Source: Bacteroidaceae bacterium (GTDB lineage: Bacteria; Bacteroidota; Bacteroidia; Bacteroidales; Bacteroidaceae). From it: a stretch of DNA of 54,866 bases. A program made the translations under genes and the position numbers. Numbering within the stretch: position 1 is the first letter of the stretch; every line of letters starts with the position of its first letter. Location of the stretch: positions 1 to 54,866 of the forward strand of contig JAFVTT010000015.1 of NCBI GenBank assembly GCA_017503065.1, read 5' to 3'. Positions 48,768 to 54,866 of this stretch are shown one piece after another. Under the pieces are notes generated by a model. The model worked only from the letters and a program-made list of their open reading frames with translations, had not been told where the DNA came from and did no database searches.

Positions 48768-50240
48768 ATGATAACATTCCTGATATGCCTGACGGCACTT
48801 GTCGTGGCATACTTCACCTACGGCCGCTACCTTGAAAAGGTATGCGAGGTGAACCCAGACAATCCCGTGCCGTCAAAGACGCACTACGACGGTGTGGACT
48901 ATATCCCTCTGCCCAGATGGAGGATTTTCCTCATCCAGTTGCTCAACATCGCCGGCCTCGGCCCCATTTTCGGAGCCTTGCTTGGAGCGGCATACGGTCC
49001 TGTAGCCTTCCTGTGGATAACCCTTGGCGGCATATTCATAGGTGCCATGCACGACTTTGTGGCCGGTGTCATCTCCCTGAAGAACGCAGGTCTCAGTCTG
49101 CCCGAAATCATCGGCAAGTACATGGGCGAGGGGACGAGGAAGTTCATGCGCATTGCCGCATTGCTGCTGATGGTCCTTGTCGGTGCCGTATTCATGTCGC
49201 AACCGGCAGAACTCATAGCGGCCAACATTTCCCTTCCGTCGTTGGAAACGGCCATGTCGTCGAATATGTCCTGGGAAGTGTTCGTGGTCATCATCCTGAT
49301 TCTTGTCTACTACATCCTTGCCACCATAATGCCCATAGACAAGATTATCGGACGTATCTATCCCGTGTTCGGGCTTGCCGTCCTTGTTATGGCATTGGGC
49401 ATACTCGGAGTCTTGCTCGTCCAGTCGGACAAGTACGTCATACCCGAACTTACCTCCTTCAGGAACTGCATTGCCGATGCCGGGAACTTCCCTATCGTCC
49501 CCATGCTGTTCACCACCATAGCCTGCGGAGCCATATCCGGGTTCCACGCGACACAGTCGCCAATGATGGCACGTTGCATGACCAACGAAATGCAGAGCCG
49601 TTCCGTGTTCTACGGGGCCATGATAGCCGAGAGCATCATTGCCCTCATCTGGGCTGCCATAGCCATGGCTTTCTGGGGAGGAGCAGAGGGACTTAACAAT
49701 GCCATAGCCGAGTACGGAGGCAGTGCGGCAAGAATGGTGAATGTCATTTCGGTGGAGACATTGGGCCGTTATGTCGCTCCCTTTGTGGTTGTAGGAATAG
49801 TTGCATGTGCCATCACCTCAGGCGACACGGCGTTCCGTTCTGCCCGACTGATTGCCGCCGACATGCTCGGTATCTCCCAGGCAGGACTCACAAAGCGTGT
49901 TCTTGTCTCCCTGCCATTGTTCATGTTGGGCGTATTCATCATCTTCGCCTTGCCGTTCCAGACCATCTGGAGTTACTTTGCGTGGATGAACCAGACCCTT
50001 GCCACCATCACCTTGTGGTGCATTACCGTGTATTTGGCAAAGCATAGGAAGCCTATAGTCATAGGCTTGGTGCCAGCCCTGTTCATGACGTATGTGTGCT
50101 CGTCCTACATATTCATCTCTCCCATGATGGTGGGGTTGGAAAACAGGACCTATGCCTACGTACTTGGAGGTGCGTTGACATTGCTCGTTACGTTGATGGT
50201 GACAATGAAAATGAAAATAAGAGGCGCGTACAAGGAATAG
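48768..50240 (+). CDS. cstA: CstA-family carbon starvation protein
   Basis: The 490-residue inner-membrane protein has about 12-13 hydrophobic helices and the CstA signature near the N-terminus (HYDGVDYIPLPRWRIFLIQ, NIAGLGPIFGALLGA, GGIFIGAMHDFVAG). Enterobacterial CstA has about 700 residues; the shorter Bacteroidota form lacks the C-terminal extension. The family imports peptides or pyruvate in other bacteria, and the substrate here is unknown. It starts 14 bp after the epimerase gene. A strong hairpin follows the stop. Confidence 0.9.
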   Translation: MITFLICLTALVVAYFTYGRYLEKVCEVNPDNPVPSKTHYDGVDYIPLPRWRIFLIQLLNIAGLGPIFGALLGAAYGPVAFLWITLGGIFIGAMHDFVAGVISLKNAGLSLPEIIGKYMGEGTRKFMRIAALLLMVLVGAVFMSQPAELIAANISLPSLETAMSSNMSWEVFVVIILILVYYILATIMPIDKIIGRIYPVFGLAVLVMALGILGVLLVQSDKYVIPELTSFRNCIADAGNFPIVPMLFTTIACGAISGFHATQSPMMARCMTNEMQSRSVFYGAMIAESIIALIWAAIAMAFWGGAEGLNNAIAEYGGSAARMVNVISVETLGRYVAPFVVVGIVACAITSGDTAFRSARLIAADMLGISQAGLTKRVLVSLPLFMLGVFIIFALPFQTIWSYFAWMNQTLATITLWCITVYLAKHRKPIVIGLVPALFMTYVCSSYIFISPMMVGLENRTYAYVLGGALTLLVTLMVTMKMKIRGAYKE

Positions 50241-50277
50241 ACATAGTCGTTGCCTTCTTGTTGAGGCGTCATAATGA

Positions 50278-50325
50278 AATTTGCCTGGTCGGAGCATCGT
50301 GTATGCGTCTCCGATCAGGCAAATT
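50278..50325. terminator. terminator between cstA and lpxH
   Basis: AATTTGCCTGGTCGGAG and CTCCGATCAGGCAAATT form a 17-bp stem with one G-T pair and a 14-base loop, between convergent genes. Both sides end in AT-rich DNA. I see nothing else in the 254-bp gap. Confidence 0.75.
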
Positions 50326-50494
50326 CTTTGGTTGCCGGAGGGAAGTCGGGGTGGTCGTATTTCCTGTTTGTGCGGAGGAGGGCAACTCTTCTTTATGGAC
50401 ATGACTTTTGTCCTCTCCGAGAACCCTATTTTGTTGTCCCGGGTGACTCGTCCTTGTCGTCCTTGAGGGCGTATTTTCGTGTTCGGCTGGTATT

Positions 50495-51352
50495 TTAGCC
50501 TTCGTAGTTGTCAAGTAGCATGTGCTCTCCGTCCCATACGGCATAGGTGTACTTCCTTATCCATTCGCCGAGGATGAGGAGGCGGGCCTGGCGGGAGAGC
50601 ATAAGGTCGAGTTCTATATGTCGGTGGCCGAAGATGAAAAATGAGATGGTGGGATGTTCGCGCAGATATTGTTTGGAGAAGATCACCAAGGGTTCATTGG
50701 CCTCGCCCTGGAAAGGTTCCTCCGTTTCCATGTTGCTGGAAAGGACATCGCCCAAGGCGTTTCTGGCTTCTCCGTCTTCGGAAACAAAAAGAGTGTCGCC
50801 GTTCTCGGCAACGGCATTCCTGCTATGCTTCAGTCGACTTGACTTTGCCCAGCGTAGGCCGAACTCCATGCCCCAGTCGGCAGGGAATATGTTGCGGAAG
50901 AGCCATTGGCACAATGGTGAATGGAAGATGGCACGGATGAAACGGAAGCCCCGGCTTGGGTCACCCAGTCCGTCGCCATGTCCCACAAAGGCGGTAAGCG
51001 GGTTGCCGGAGAGGGATGGCAGGGAGATTTCCTTTGGGGCGGCGTGCAGTATTACTCCGCACTCCTCGTGGAGATAGTCAAAGGCCCACATGTCGTGGTT
51101 GCCAGTGAAGAAATGAATTTCTATGCCTGCATCCGATAGTTCGGAGAGTTTCCCGAGGAAGCGCGTGTATCCCTTGGGGATGATATTGTGGTACTCGAAC
51201 CAGAAGTCGAAGATGTCTCCCAGAAGATATATGGCGGATGCCTCGTGGCGTATGGAGTCGAGAAAGCGACACAGTCTCTGCTCACGCTCGCGGTTGTCTG
51301 CCGAAGCGCGGCTGCCCAGATGGGCATCGCTGAGGAAATATATCTTCTTCAT
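50495..51352 (-). CDS. lpxH: UDP-2,3-diacylglucosamine diphosphatase
   Basis: LpxH cleaves UDP-diacylglucosamine to lipid X and UMP in lipid A synthesis. The 285-residue metallophosphoesterase has all metal motifs: SDAHLG (8-13), GDIFDFW (45-51), TGNHD (79-83), GHGD (123-126) and GHRH (near 239). It is longer than the E. coli enzyme (240) because of inserts around the cap region. It is peripheral to the inner membrane. It is the last gene of a minus-strand block after the MIP18-family gene. The Bacteroidota paralogue LpxG-like type is an alternative. Confidence 0.9.
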   Translation of the reverse strand: MKKIYFLSDAHLGSRASADNREREQRLCRFLDSIRHEASAIYLLGDIFDFWFEYHNIIPKGYTRFLGKLSELSDAGIEIHFFTGNHDMWAFDYLHEECGVILHAAPKEISLPSLSGNPLTAFVGHGDGLGDPSRGFRFIRAIFHSPLCQWLFRNIFPADWGMEFGLRWAKSSRLKHSRNAVAENGDTLFVSEDGEARNALGDVLSSNMETEEPFQGEANEPLVIFSKQYLREHPTISFFIFGHRHIELDLMLSRQARLLILGEWIRKYTYAVWDGEHMLLDNYEG

Positions 51353-51388
51353 TCCGGTCCCCTTTATATATATAATGTATATGATGTA

Positions 51389-51718
51389 CTACAGGAACCC
51401 CAGTTCCATCTTGGCTTCTTCCGTCATCATGTCTTTTGTCCATTCGGGTTCGAAGACAAGGTTCACGTCCACACGCTCCAAACCTCCGATGCACTCCAGT
51501 TTCTGTCTGACGTCCTCCACTATGAAGTCGGCGGCAGGGCAGTTGGGGGCAGTCAGTGTCATGTCCACCTCCAGCGTCTTCTCCTCTGCCTTTACCTCTA
51601 TACGGTAGATAAGGCCAAGGTCGTAGACGTTGACGGGGATTTCGGGGTCGAAGACGGTCTTTAGCAGTTCTATTGCCCTTTCTTCGATGGACAATGTGTC
51701 TTGTATGTTGTTCTCCAT
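51389..51718 (-). CDS. MIP18/DUF59 family metal-sulfur cluster assembly factor
   Basis: The 109 residues make up one DUF59 domain: DPEIPVNVYDLGLIYRI (24-40), the central MTLTAPNCPAAD with the conserved Cys, and a final VFEPEWTKDMM. Relatives (SufT, PaaD-like, MIP18) help load iron-sulfur clusters. It is cytoplasmic. It lies between radC and lpxH on the same strand, 36 bp before lpxH, with no suf genes nearby. Its own promoter is not clear in the repeat-rich upstream gap. Confidence 0.9.
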   Translation of the reverse strand: MENNIQDTLSIEERAIELLKTVFDPEIPVNVYDLGLIYRIEVKAEEKTLEVDMTLTAPNCPAADFIVEDVRQKLECIGGLERVDVNLVFEPEWTKDMMTEEAKMELGFL

Positions 51719-51741
51719 TATGTTTTGTTTTATTATGGGGC

Positions 51742-51761
51742 GGACGCGGCATGCCGCGTCC
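51742..51761. repeat. perfect 20-bp palindrome GGACGCGG...CCGCGTCC
   Basis: GGACGCGGCATGCCGCGTCC is a perfect inverted repeat, followed by CTAC as in the copy at 17786. It lies just upstream of the MIP18-family gene. Confidence 0.8.
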
Positions 51762-51821
51762 CTACTGGTGGGTGGTTGGGGGGAGAGTTTCGGAGTACTC
51801 GGAGTATTCGAATACTAAAAG

Positions 51822-51893
51822 TTATTCGCTCACCGCTAATCCGCTCACCGCTCACCGTTCACCGTTCATTCGCTCACCGCTCTTCACTACGCT
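51822..51893. repeat. CGCTCACCG tandem repeat
   Basis: Six or seven degenerate copies of CGCTCACCG/CGTTCACCG run head to tail in the radC-MIP18 gap. Inverse copies (GCGGTGAGCGGTGGGCG) occur at 14813-14829 and related ones at 21933-21960. An ACTCGGAGTA-type unit precedes the run. Confidence 0.75.
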
Positions 51894-52006
51894 CTCCCTC
51901 CCTATAGGGCGAATGAGGTCTTTAGAAGATTGATTAAATGTCAATCTGTGCCTCATGAGGGGAGGATTTTCCAATCCGACGTGCGGACTAGTCGGGGTGG
52001 GTCCGC

Positions 52007-52690
52007 TCACCCTCTCATCCTCCCCTCATCGGCATAGGAATAATATGTGTCGTCACCTATTATAATATGGTCATGCAGACGGAGGGCCATGGTTTGGCAG
52101 GCCTTTTGCAGACGCATGGTCAGGTCATCGTCCTGACGGCTTGGCTTTGGATTCCCGCTTGGATGGTTGTGGGCAAGGATGAGGTTCGGCGCTCCCGCTA
52201 TGAGTGCATGGCGCAAGGCCAGGCGTATGTCTACGGTGGATTCCGATATTCCGCCGCGGCCTATGACATGATGTCCCATGAACTGGTTCTTTACATCCAG
52301 CAGGAGCAGATGGCACTCTTCGTGCGGTATGTCGCCCATCTTGGCGCGGAAAAAGTCGTAGGCATCGGTGGAGGAGCAGAACTTGGCCTTGGGGCCTTTG
52401 GTTTCAAGCAGCAGGCGCTTGCCCAGTTCCATTGCCGCCTGAATGGTGACGGCCTTGGCAGGTCCTATGCCGTTGTACTTCTGCAGTTCCTGACGTGAGA
52501 GAGTGCCAAGGGCACGAAGGCTGTCGCCATGTTCGCTGAGAACCTTGCGCATAAGGTCTACACTGGTCACCTCCGGCGTTCCGCTACCGATGAGTATGGC
52601 CAGGAGTTCGGCATTGCTGACGGCCTCGGGACCGAGGGTCATGACGCGCTCGCGCGGCCTTTCATCGTTTGACCAGTCCTTTATCTTCAT
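52007..52690 (-). CDS. radC: RadC-family JAB/MPN domain protein
   Basis: The 227 residues have an N-terminal helix-hairpin-helix part (KYNGIGPAKAVTIQAAMELG, about 69-88) and a JAB1/MPN+ metal-protease-like domain with the JAMM signature: AHNHPSGNPKPSRQDD (near 174-189), where the two His and the Asp would bind zinc. The old link to DNA repair is weak and the true substrate is unknown. The length is typical. The start ATG at 52690 is the only one that keeps the N-terminal LGPEAVSNAELLAILIGSG segment. It follows the glycosyltransferase by 30 bp. Confidence 0.93.
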   Translation of the reverse strand: MKIKDWSNDERPRERVMTLGPEAVSNAELLAILIGSGTPEVTSVDLMRKVLSEHGDSLRALGTLSRQELQKYNGIGPAKAVTIQAAMELGKRLLLETKGPKAKFCSSTDAYDFFRAKMGDIPHEECHLLLLDVKNQFMGHHVIGRGGISESTVDIRLALRHALIAGAPNLILAHNHPSGNPKPSRQDDDLTMRLQKACQTMALRLHDHIIIGDDTYYSYADEGRMRG

Positions 52691-52720
52691 GTCGCTTTCG
52701 TACTGATGGATGGCGCCTCC

Positions 52721-53818
52721 CTACTGATAGAAGTTGTCCTTGAAGGCCTGCAACTCCTCATTGCGTCCGCATACGCATCTTAGCCACCATGCACGGATGA
52801 AGCCCGTGCCGTAGCCGAGCAGTTGTATGAAGGATGCCTTTATGCTGAGCAGGGCCACCTTGCACGACCTGTTCTGGATGAGCGAGTCGGAGAATATCAG
52901 TATGGAATAGAGCACCGGGGGGATGAGCGAGCAGGCCATGGCAATGCAACCGATGAGCATGCCCACGTGGAGCATGTGGTCGTCTGTACCTGTGCCGGAT
53001 GCACTATGGATGCCATACAGGTTGGCGCAGGCCAGTACGAGGCCTGCCACGAAGAGCAGTGCCAGGCATGCCATGCCTGCTGTGAAGACGGCAGGCAGGA
53101 GGTGCACCAGTTTCATGCTGCCGGGATGGCGCTTCTGCAGGTTTATGCGCGCTATGCCGCTATTGTGCACCTGCTTGAAGAATTTCTTCATGTCCGTGCG
53201 GCGCTTGTGCCACACCCATGCCTCGGGGAACAGGCGGCATGATGCCCCGCTCTTGAAGATGCGGATGCTGAAATCTATGTCCTCGCCGAAGCGCATGGCA
53301 GAGAAACCGCCCAGGCGCCGGTAGAGGTCGGCACGTATGCCCATGTTGAAGGAGCGCGGATAGAACTTGTCCAGTTTCTTCTTGCCTCCACGTATGCCTC
53401 CTGTGGTGAAGAATGAGGTCATGGAGTAGTTGATGGCCTTCTGCACGGGCGAGAAACTCTCGTGTGCGCGGTCGGGACCTCCGAAGGCATCGCATGGCTT
53501 GCGTGTAAGTTCGTCGTCCACGGCCTGCAGGTATCCCGGAGGCAGGACGCAGTCGCTGTCCAGCACTATGAGGTATTCGCCCTGCGAGCGCTCGGCCCCG
53601 TAGTTGCGCGACTGGCCGGGACCGCTGTTCTCTTTATGGAAATAACGCAATGCCAGCCTGGAGGCGTGCTCGTTGACAACGTTCTGGCAAGGTATCGTGG
53701 AGCCGTCTTCGACCACCACTACCTCGAAGTCCTTCAGTGTCTGCACCTCCAGGCTGGCAAGCAGTTCGTCTACCTCGTCGGGACGATTGTAGACGGGAAT
53801 GATGAGGGAGTATTTCAT
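52721..53818 (-). CDS. family 2 glycosyltransferase, membrane-associated
   Basis: The 365 residues begin with the GT2 fold: SLIIPVYNRPDEVDELL (3-20), VVVVEDGS, VLDSDCVLPPGY (DxD region at about 87-90), and a conserved GEDIDFSIR motif. Two or three hydrophobic segments in the C-terminal third (LPAVFTAGMACLALLFVAGLV, IGCIAMACSLIPPVLYSILIF) suggest membrane attachment. It probably transfers a sugar to a lipid or wall acceptor. Neither donor nor acceptor can be read from the sequence. ATG 53818 is preferred because the first strand begins there; an earlier ATG at 53833 is also possible. It lies 30 bp before radC and 85 bp after efp. Confidence 0.87.
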   Translation of the reverse strand: MKYSLIIPVYNRPDEVDELLASLEVQTLKDFEVVVVEDGSTIPCQNVVNEHASRLALRYFHKENSGPGQSRNYGAERSQGEYLIVLDSDCVLPPGYLQAVDDELTRKPCDAFGGPDRAHESFSPVQKAINYSMTSFFTTGGIRGGKKKLDKFYPRSFNMGIRADLYRRLGGFSAMRFGEDIDFSIRIFKSGASCRLFPEAWVWHKRRTDMKKFFKQVHNSGIARINLQKRHPGSMKLVHLLPAVFTAGMACLALLFVAGLVLACANLYGIHSASGTGTDDHMLHVGMLIGCIAMACSLIPPVLYSILIFSDSLIQNRSCKVALLSIKASFIQLLGYGTGFIRAWWLRCVCGRNEELQAFKDNFYQ

Positions 53819-53903
53819 GTATTTAAGGGTCATTTCTCTCTCCCGTCCTTTTGCCCCCGAAACACCTGTCGGTGTTCGGGGCAAGTGTAAGGATGGTTAG
53901 TTG

Positions 53904-54470
53904 TTATGCCTTGACACGGCCCAGGTAGCTGCCGTCGCGGGTGTCAACCTCCACGATTTCGCCCTCGTTGATGAACAGGGGCACGCGGATGTCTGCACCG
54001 GTCTCCAGCTTGGCGGGTTTCAGGGTGTTGGTGGCGGTGTCACCCTTCAGGCCGGGCTCTGTCCACTCGATGGCCAGATGAACCTTTGCGGGCAACTCGG
54101 CATAGAGGATGGTTTCTGTGCTTGCATCGGTAACGACCTCCACGTTCTGGCCTTCCTTCATGTACTTCACGCCGGTAATCTGGTCAGCGGGGATGTTTAC
54201 CTGCTCGTAGGTCTCGTTGTTCATGAAAACGTAGTCCTCGCCCTCGGCATAGAGATACTGGTAGGGACGGCGCTCTACGCGGACATCCTCCAGCTTTTCA
54301 CCGATGTTGAAACGACGCTCCAGTACGCCGCCGTTCACCACGTCCTTCAGAGTTACGCTCATGATGGTGTTACCCTTACCGGGCTTGCGGTGCAGGAAAT
54401 CAATGCAGAAATACAGCTTGCCATCCATGCGGATGCATGTACCTTTCTTAATGTCTTGTGAGTTAATCAT
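53904..54470 (-). CDS. efp: elongation factor P
   Basis: EF-P relieves ribosomes stalled at polyproline stretches. The 188 residues have the three-domain layout, with the KOW-like N-terminal domain holding the tip loop HRKPGKGNT (tip Lys32) where other species carry a modification. YLYAEGEDYVFMNNETYEQ is in domain II, and a C-terminal domain ends LETGADIRVPLFINEGEIVEVDTRDGSYLGR. The length is usual. No lysine-modifying gene (epmA or ymfI type) is near. It diverges from rpmH across a 196-bp gap with two facing promoters. Confidence 0.96.
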   Translation of the reverse strand: MINSQDIKKGTCIRMDGKLYFCIDFLHRKPGKGNTIMSVTLKDVVNGGVLERRFNIGEKLEDVRVERRPYQYLYAEGEDYVFMNNETYEQVNIPADQITGVKYMKEGQNVEVVTDASTETILYAELPAKVHLAIEWTEPGLKGDTATNTLKPAKLETGADIRVPLFINEGEIVEVDTRDGSYLGRVKA

Positions 54471-54540
54471 ATATTTGATGTTTAATTATTATGGTTAATT
54501 CAGTTGTGCCTACACGATGGTAGTGTTGGTATTTCATGTG

Positions 54541-54570
54541 CAAAGGTACAACAATTTAGGCAAAAAACAA
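54541..54570 (-). promoter_or_regulatory. promoter of efp
   Basis: On the minus strand TTG (54570-54568) and TACCTTTG (54548-54541) are separated by 19 bp, about 70 bp before the efp ATG. Confidence 0.7.
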
Positions 54571-54587
54571 GAAAAAAGTCGGAAAGG

Positions 54588-54619
54588 TTTGGTCATTTAC
54601 AAAAAAGTATGTAATTTTG
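54588..54619 (+). promoter_or_regulatory. promoter of rpmH
   Basis: TTTG at 54588-54591 and TAATTTTG at 54612-54619, spacing 20 bp; the start site would be 40 bases before the rpmH ATG. The two promoters face away from each other with about 20 bp between their -33 elements. Confidence 0.75.
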
Positions 54620-54666
54620 CACCCCGAAACCCATGGTGTGAAAACAGATAAAAACAAAACATAGCT

Positions 54667-54822
54667 ATGAAAAGAACATTCCAACCCTCTAACCGTCGCC
54701 GTGCAAACAAGCACGGTTTCCGTCAGAGAATGACCACTGCCAATGGTCGTCGTGTATTGGCAAGCCGCCGCGCAAAGGGTCGCAAGAAGCTGACCGTTTC
54801 TGACGAGAAGCATGGCAAGTAA
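54667..54822 (+). CDS. rpmH: 50S ribosomal protein L34
   Basis: The 51-residue basic protein begins [19 protein letters not shown] and continues [24 protein letters not shown], the invariant L34 pattern. It is a large-subunit protein bound to rRNA. It is slightly longer than the usual 44-47 residues by the tail SDEKHGK, common in this phylum. Divergent from efp, with its own Bacteroidota-type promoter. A short sequence after the stop (AGGGACG at 54856) may start another palindromic repeat cut by the window edge. Confidence 0.97.
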   Translation: MKRTFQPSNRRRANKHGFRQRMTTANGRRVLASRRAKGRKKLTVSDEKHGK

Positions 54823-54866
54823 GCAAGAGATTGCTTTCACATAAGAGAAGAAGTAGGGACGTTTCC

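Noticed and set aside
47749..48810. 353-codon minus-strand frame opposite the aldose epimerase
   Set aside because: Antisense shadow. The plus-strand epimerase has consistent family motifs along its length.

Overview
The window is chromosomal DNA of a member of the Bacteroidota, order Bacteroidales, most likely Prevotellaceae-like. The signs are: Bacteroidota-type promoters (TTTG, 19-20 bp, TAnnTTTG) at several genes; an N-acyl-ornithine carbamoyltransferase (argF') instead of ordinary argF inside an arginine/proline cluster; menaquinone genes; a DUF4836 lipoprotein; a secreted sialidase whose C-terminus resembles those of exported Bacteroidales proteins; and a diadenylate cyclase next to folP. 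The core is GC-rich. The first 4.8 kb and one small gene at 36.4 kb are clearly AT-rich and look acquired. The genus is inferred and not proven.

Layout. 1-4.8 kb: accessory, defence-like island (C-terminus of an unknown protein, OLD-type ATPase/TOPRIM nuclease, GIY-YIG nuclease with DUF4357, small membrane protein, AlbA_2/ATPase protein). 4.9-11.8 kb: asparaginase, RlpA, a short ComEC-like protein, one tRNA-Pro and two tRNA-Phe genes, a DUF4836 lipoprotein, an ABC ATPase and its FtsX-like permease. 12.0-13.4 kb: a GMP synthase that has lost most of its glutaminase domain. 13.6-23.0 kb: arginine/proline cluster argR, GNAT, argG, two pspC, argC, argD, proC, proB, proA, argF'. 23.1-28.7 kb: sialidase, DUF4846 protein, membrane protein and a receiver-less LytTR regulator. 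28.7-34.5 kb: menaquinone operon menF-D-B-C-E on the minus strand. 34.8-42.0 kb: leucine cluster leuA, DUF559 nuclease, leuC, leuD, citramalate/isopropylmalate synthase homologue, leuB. 42.2-50.2 kb: murF, folP, cdaA, pta, ackA, aldose epimerase, cstA. 50.5-54.8 kb: lpxH, a MIP18-family protein, radC, a family 2 glycosyltransferase and efp on the minus strand, then rpmH on the plus strand.

How the genes work together. The arginine cluster converts glutamate to ornithine through N-acylated intermediates. Serine at position 90 of ArgF' suggests the acyl group is succinyl, as in Bacteroides fragilis. The proline genes share the glutamate precursor. The leucine cluster is complete for leuA-D plus a paralogous synthase probably serving isoleucine. 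Pta and AckA give acetate and ATP.

The most unusual layer is the repeats between genes. GC-rich hairpin elements, mostly in inverted pairs, sit immediately after stop codons in the arg and leu clusters. One pair encloses a gene for a DUF559 PD-(D/E)XK nuclease. Two leucine-pathway genes (leuC and the citramalate synthase homologue) appear to have N-termini encoded by such an element. A separate 75-85 bp tandem repeat carries a Bacteroidota promoter and sits upstream of both folP and rlpA. I see no CRISPR array, rRNA, insertion-sequence transposase or prophage. No stretch longer than about 300 bases lacks a gene.
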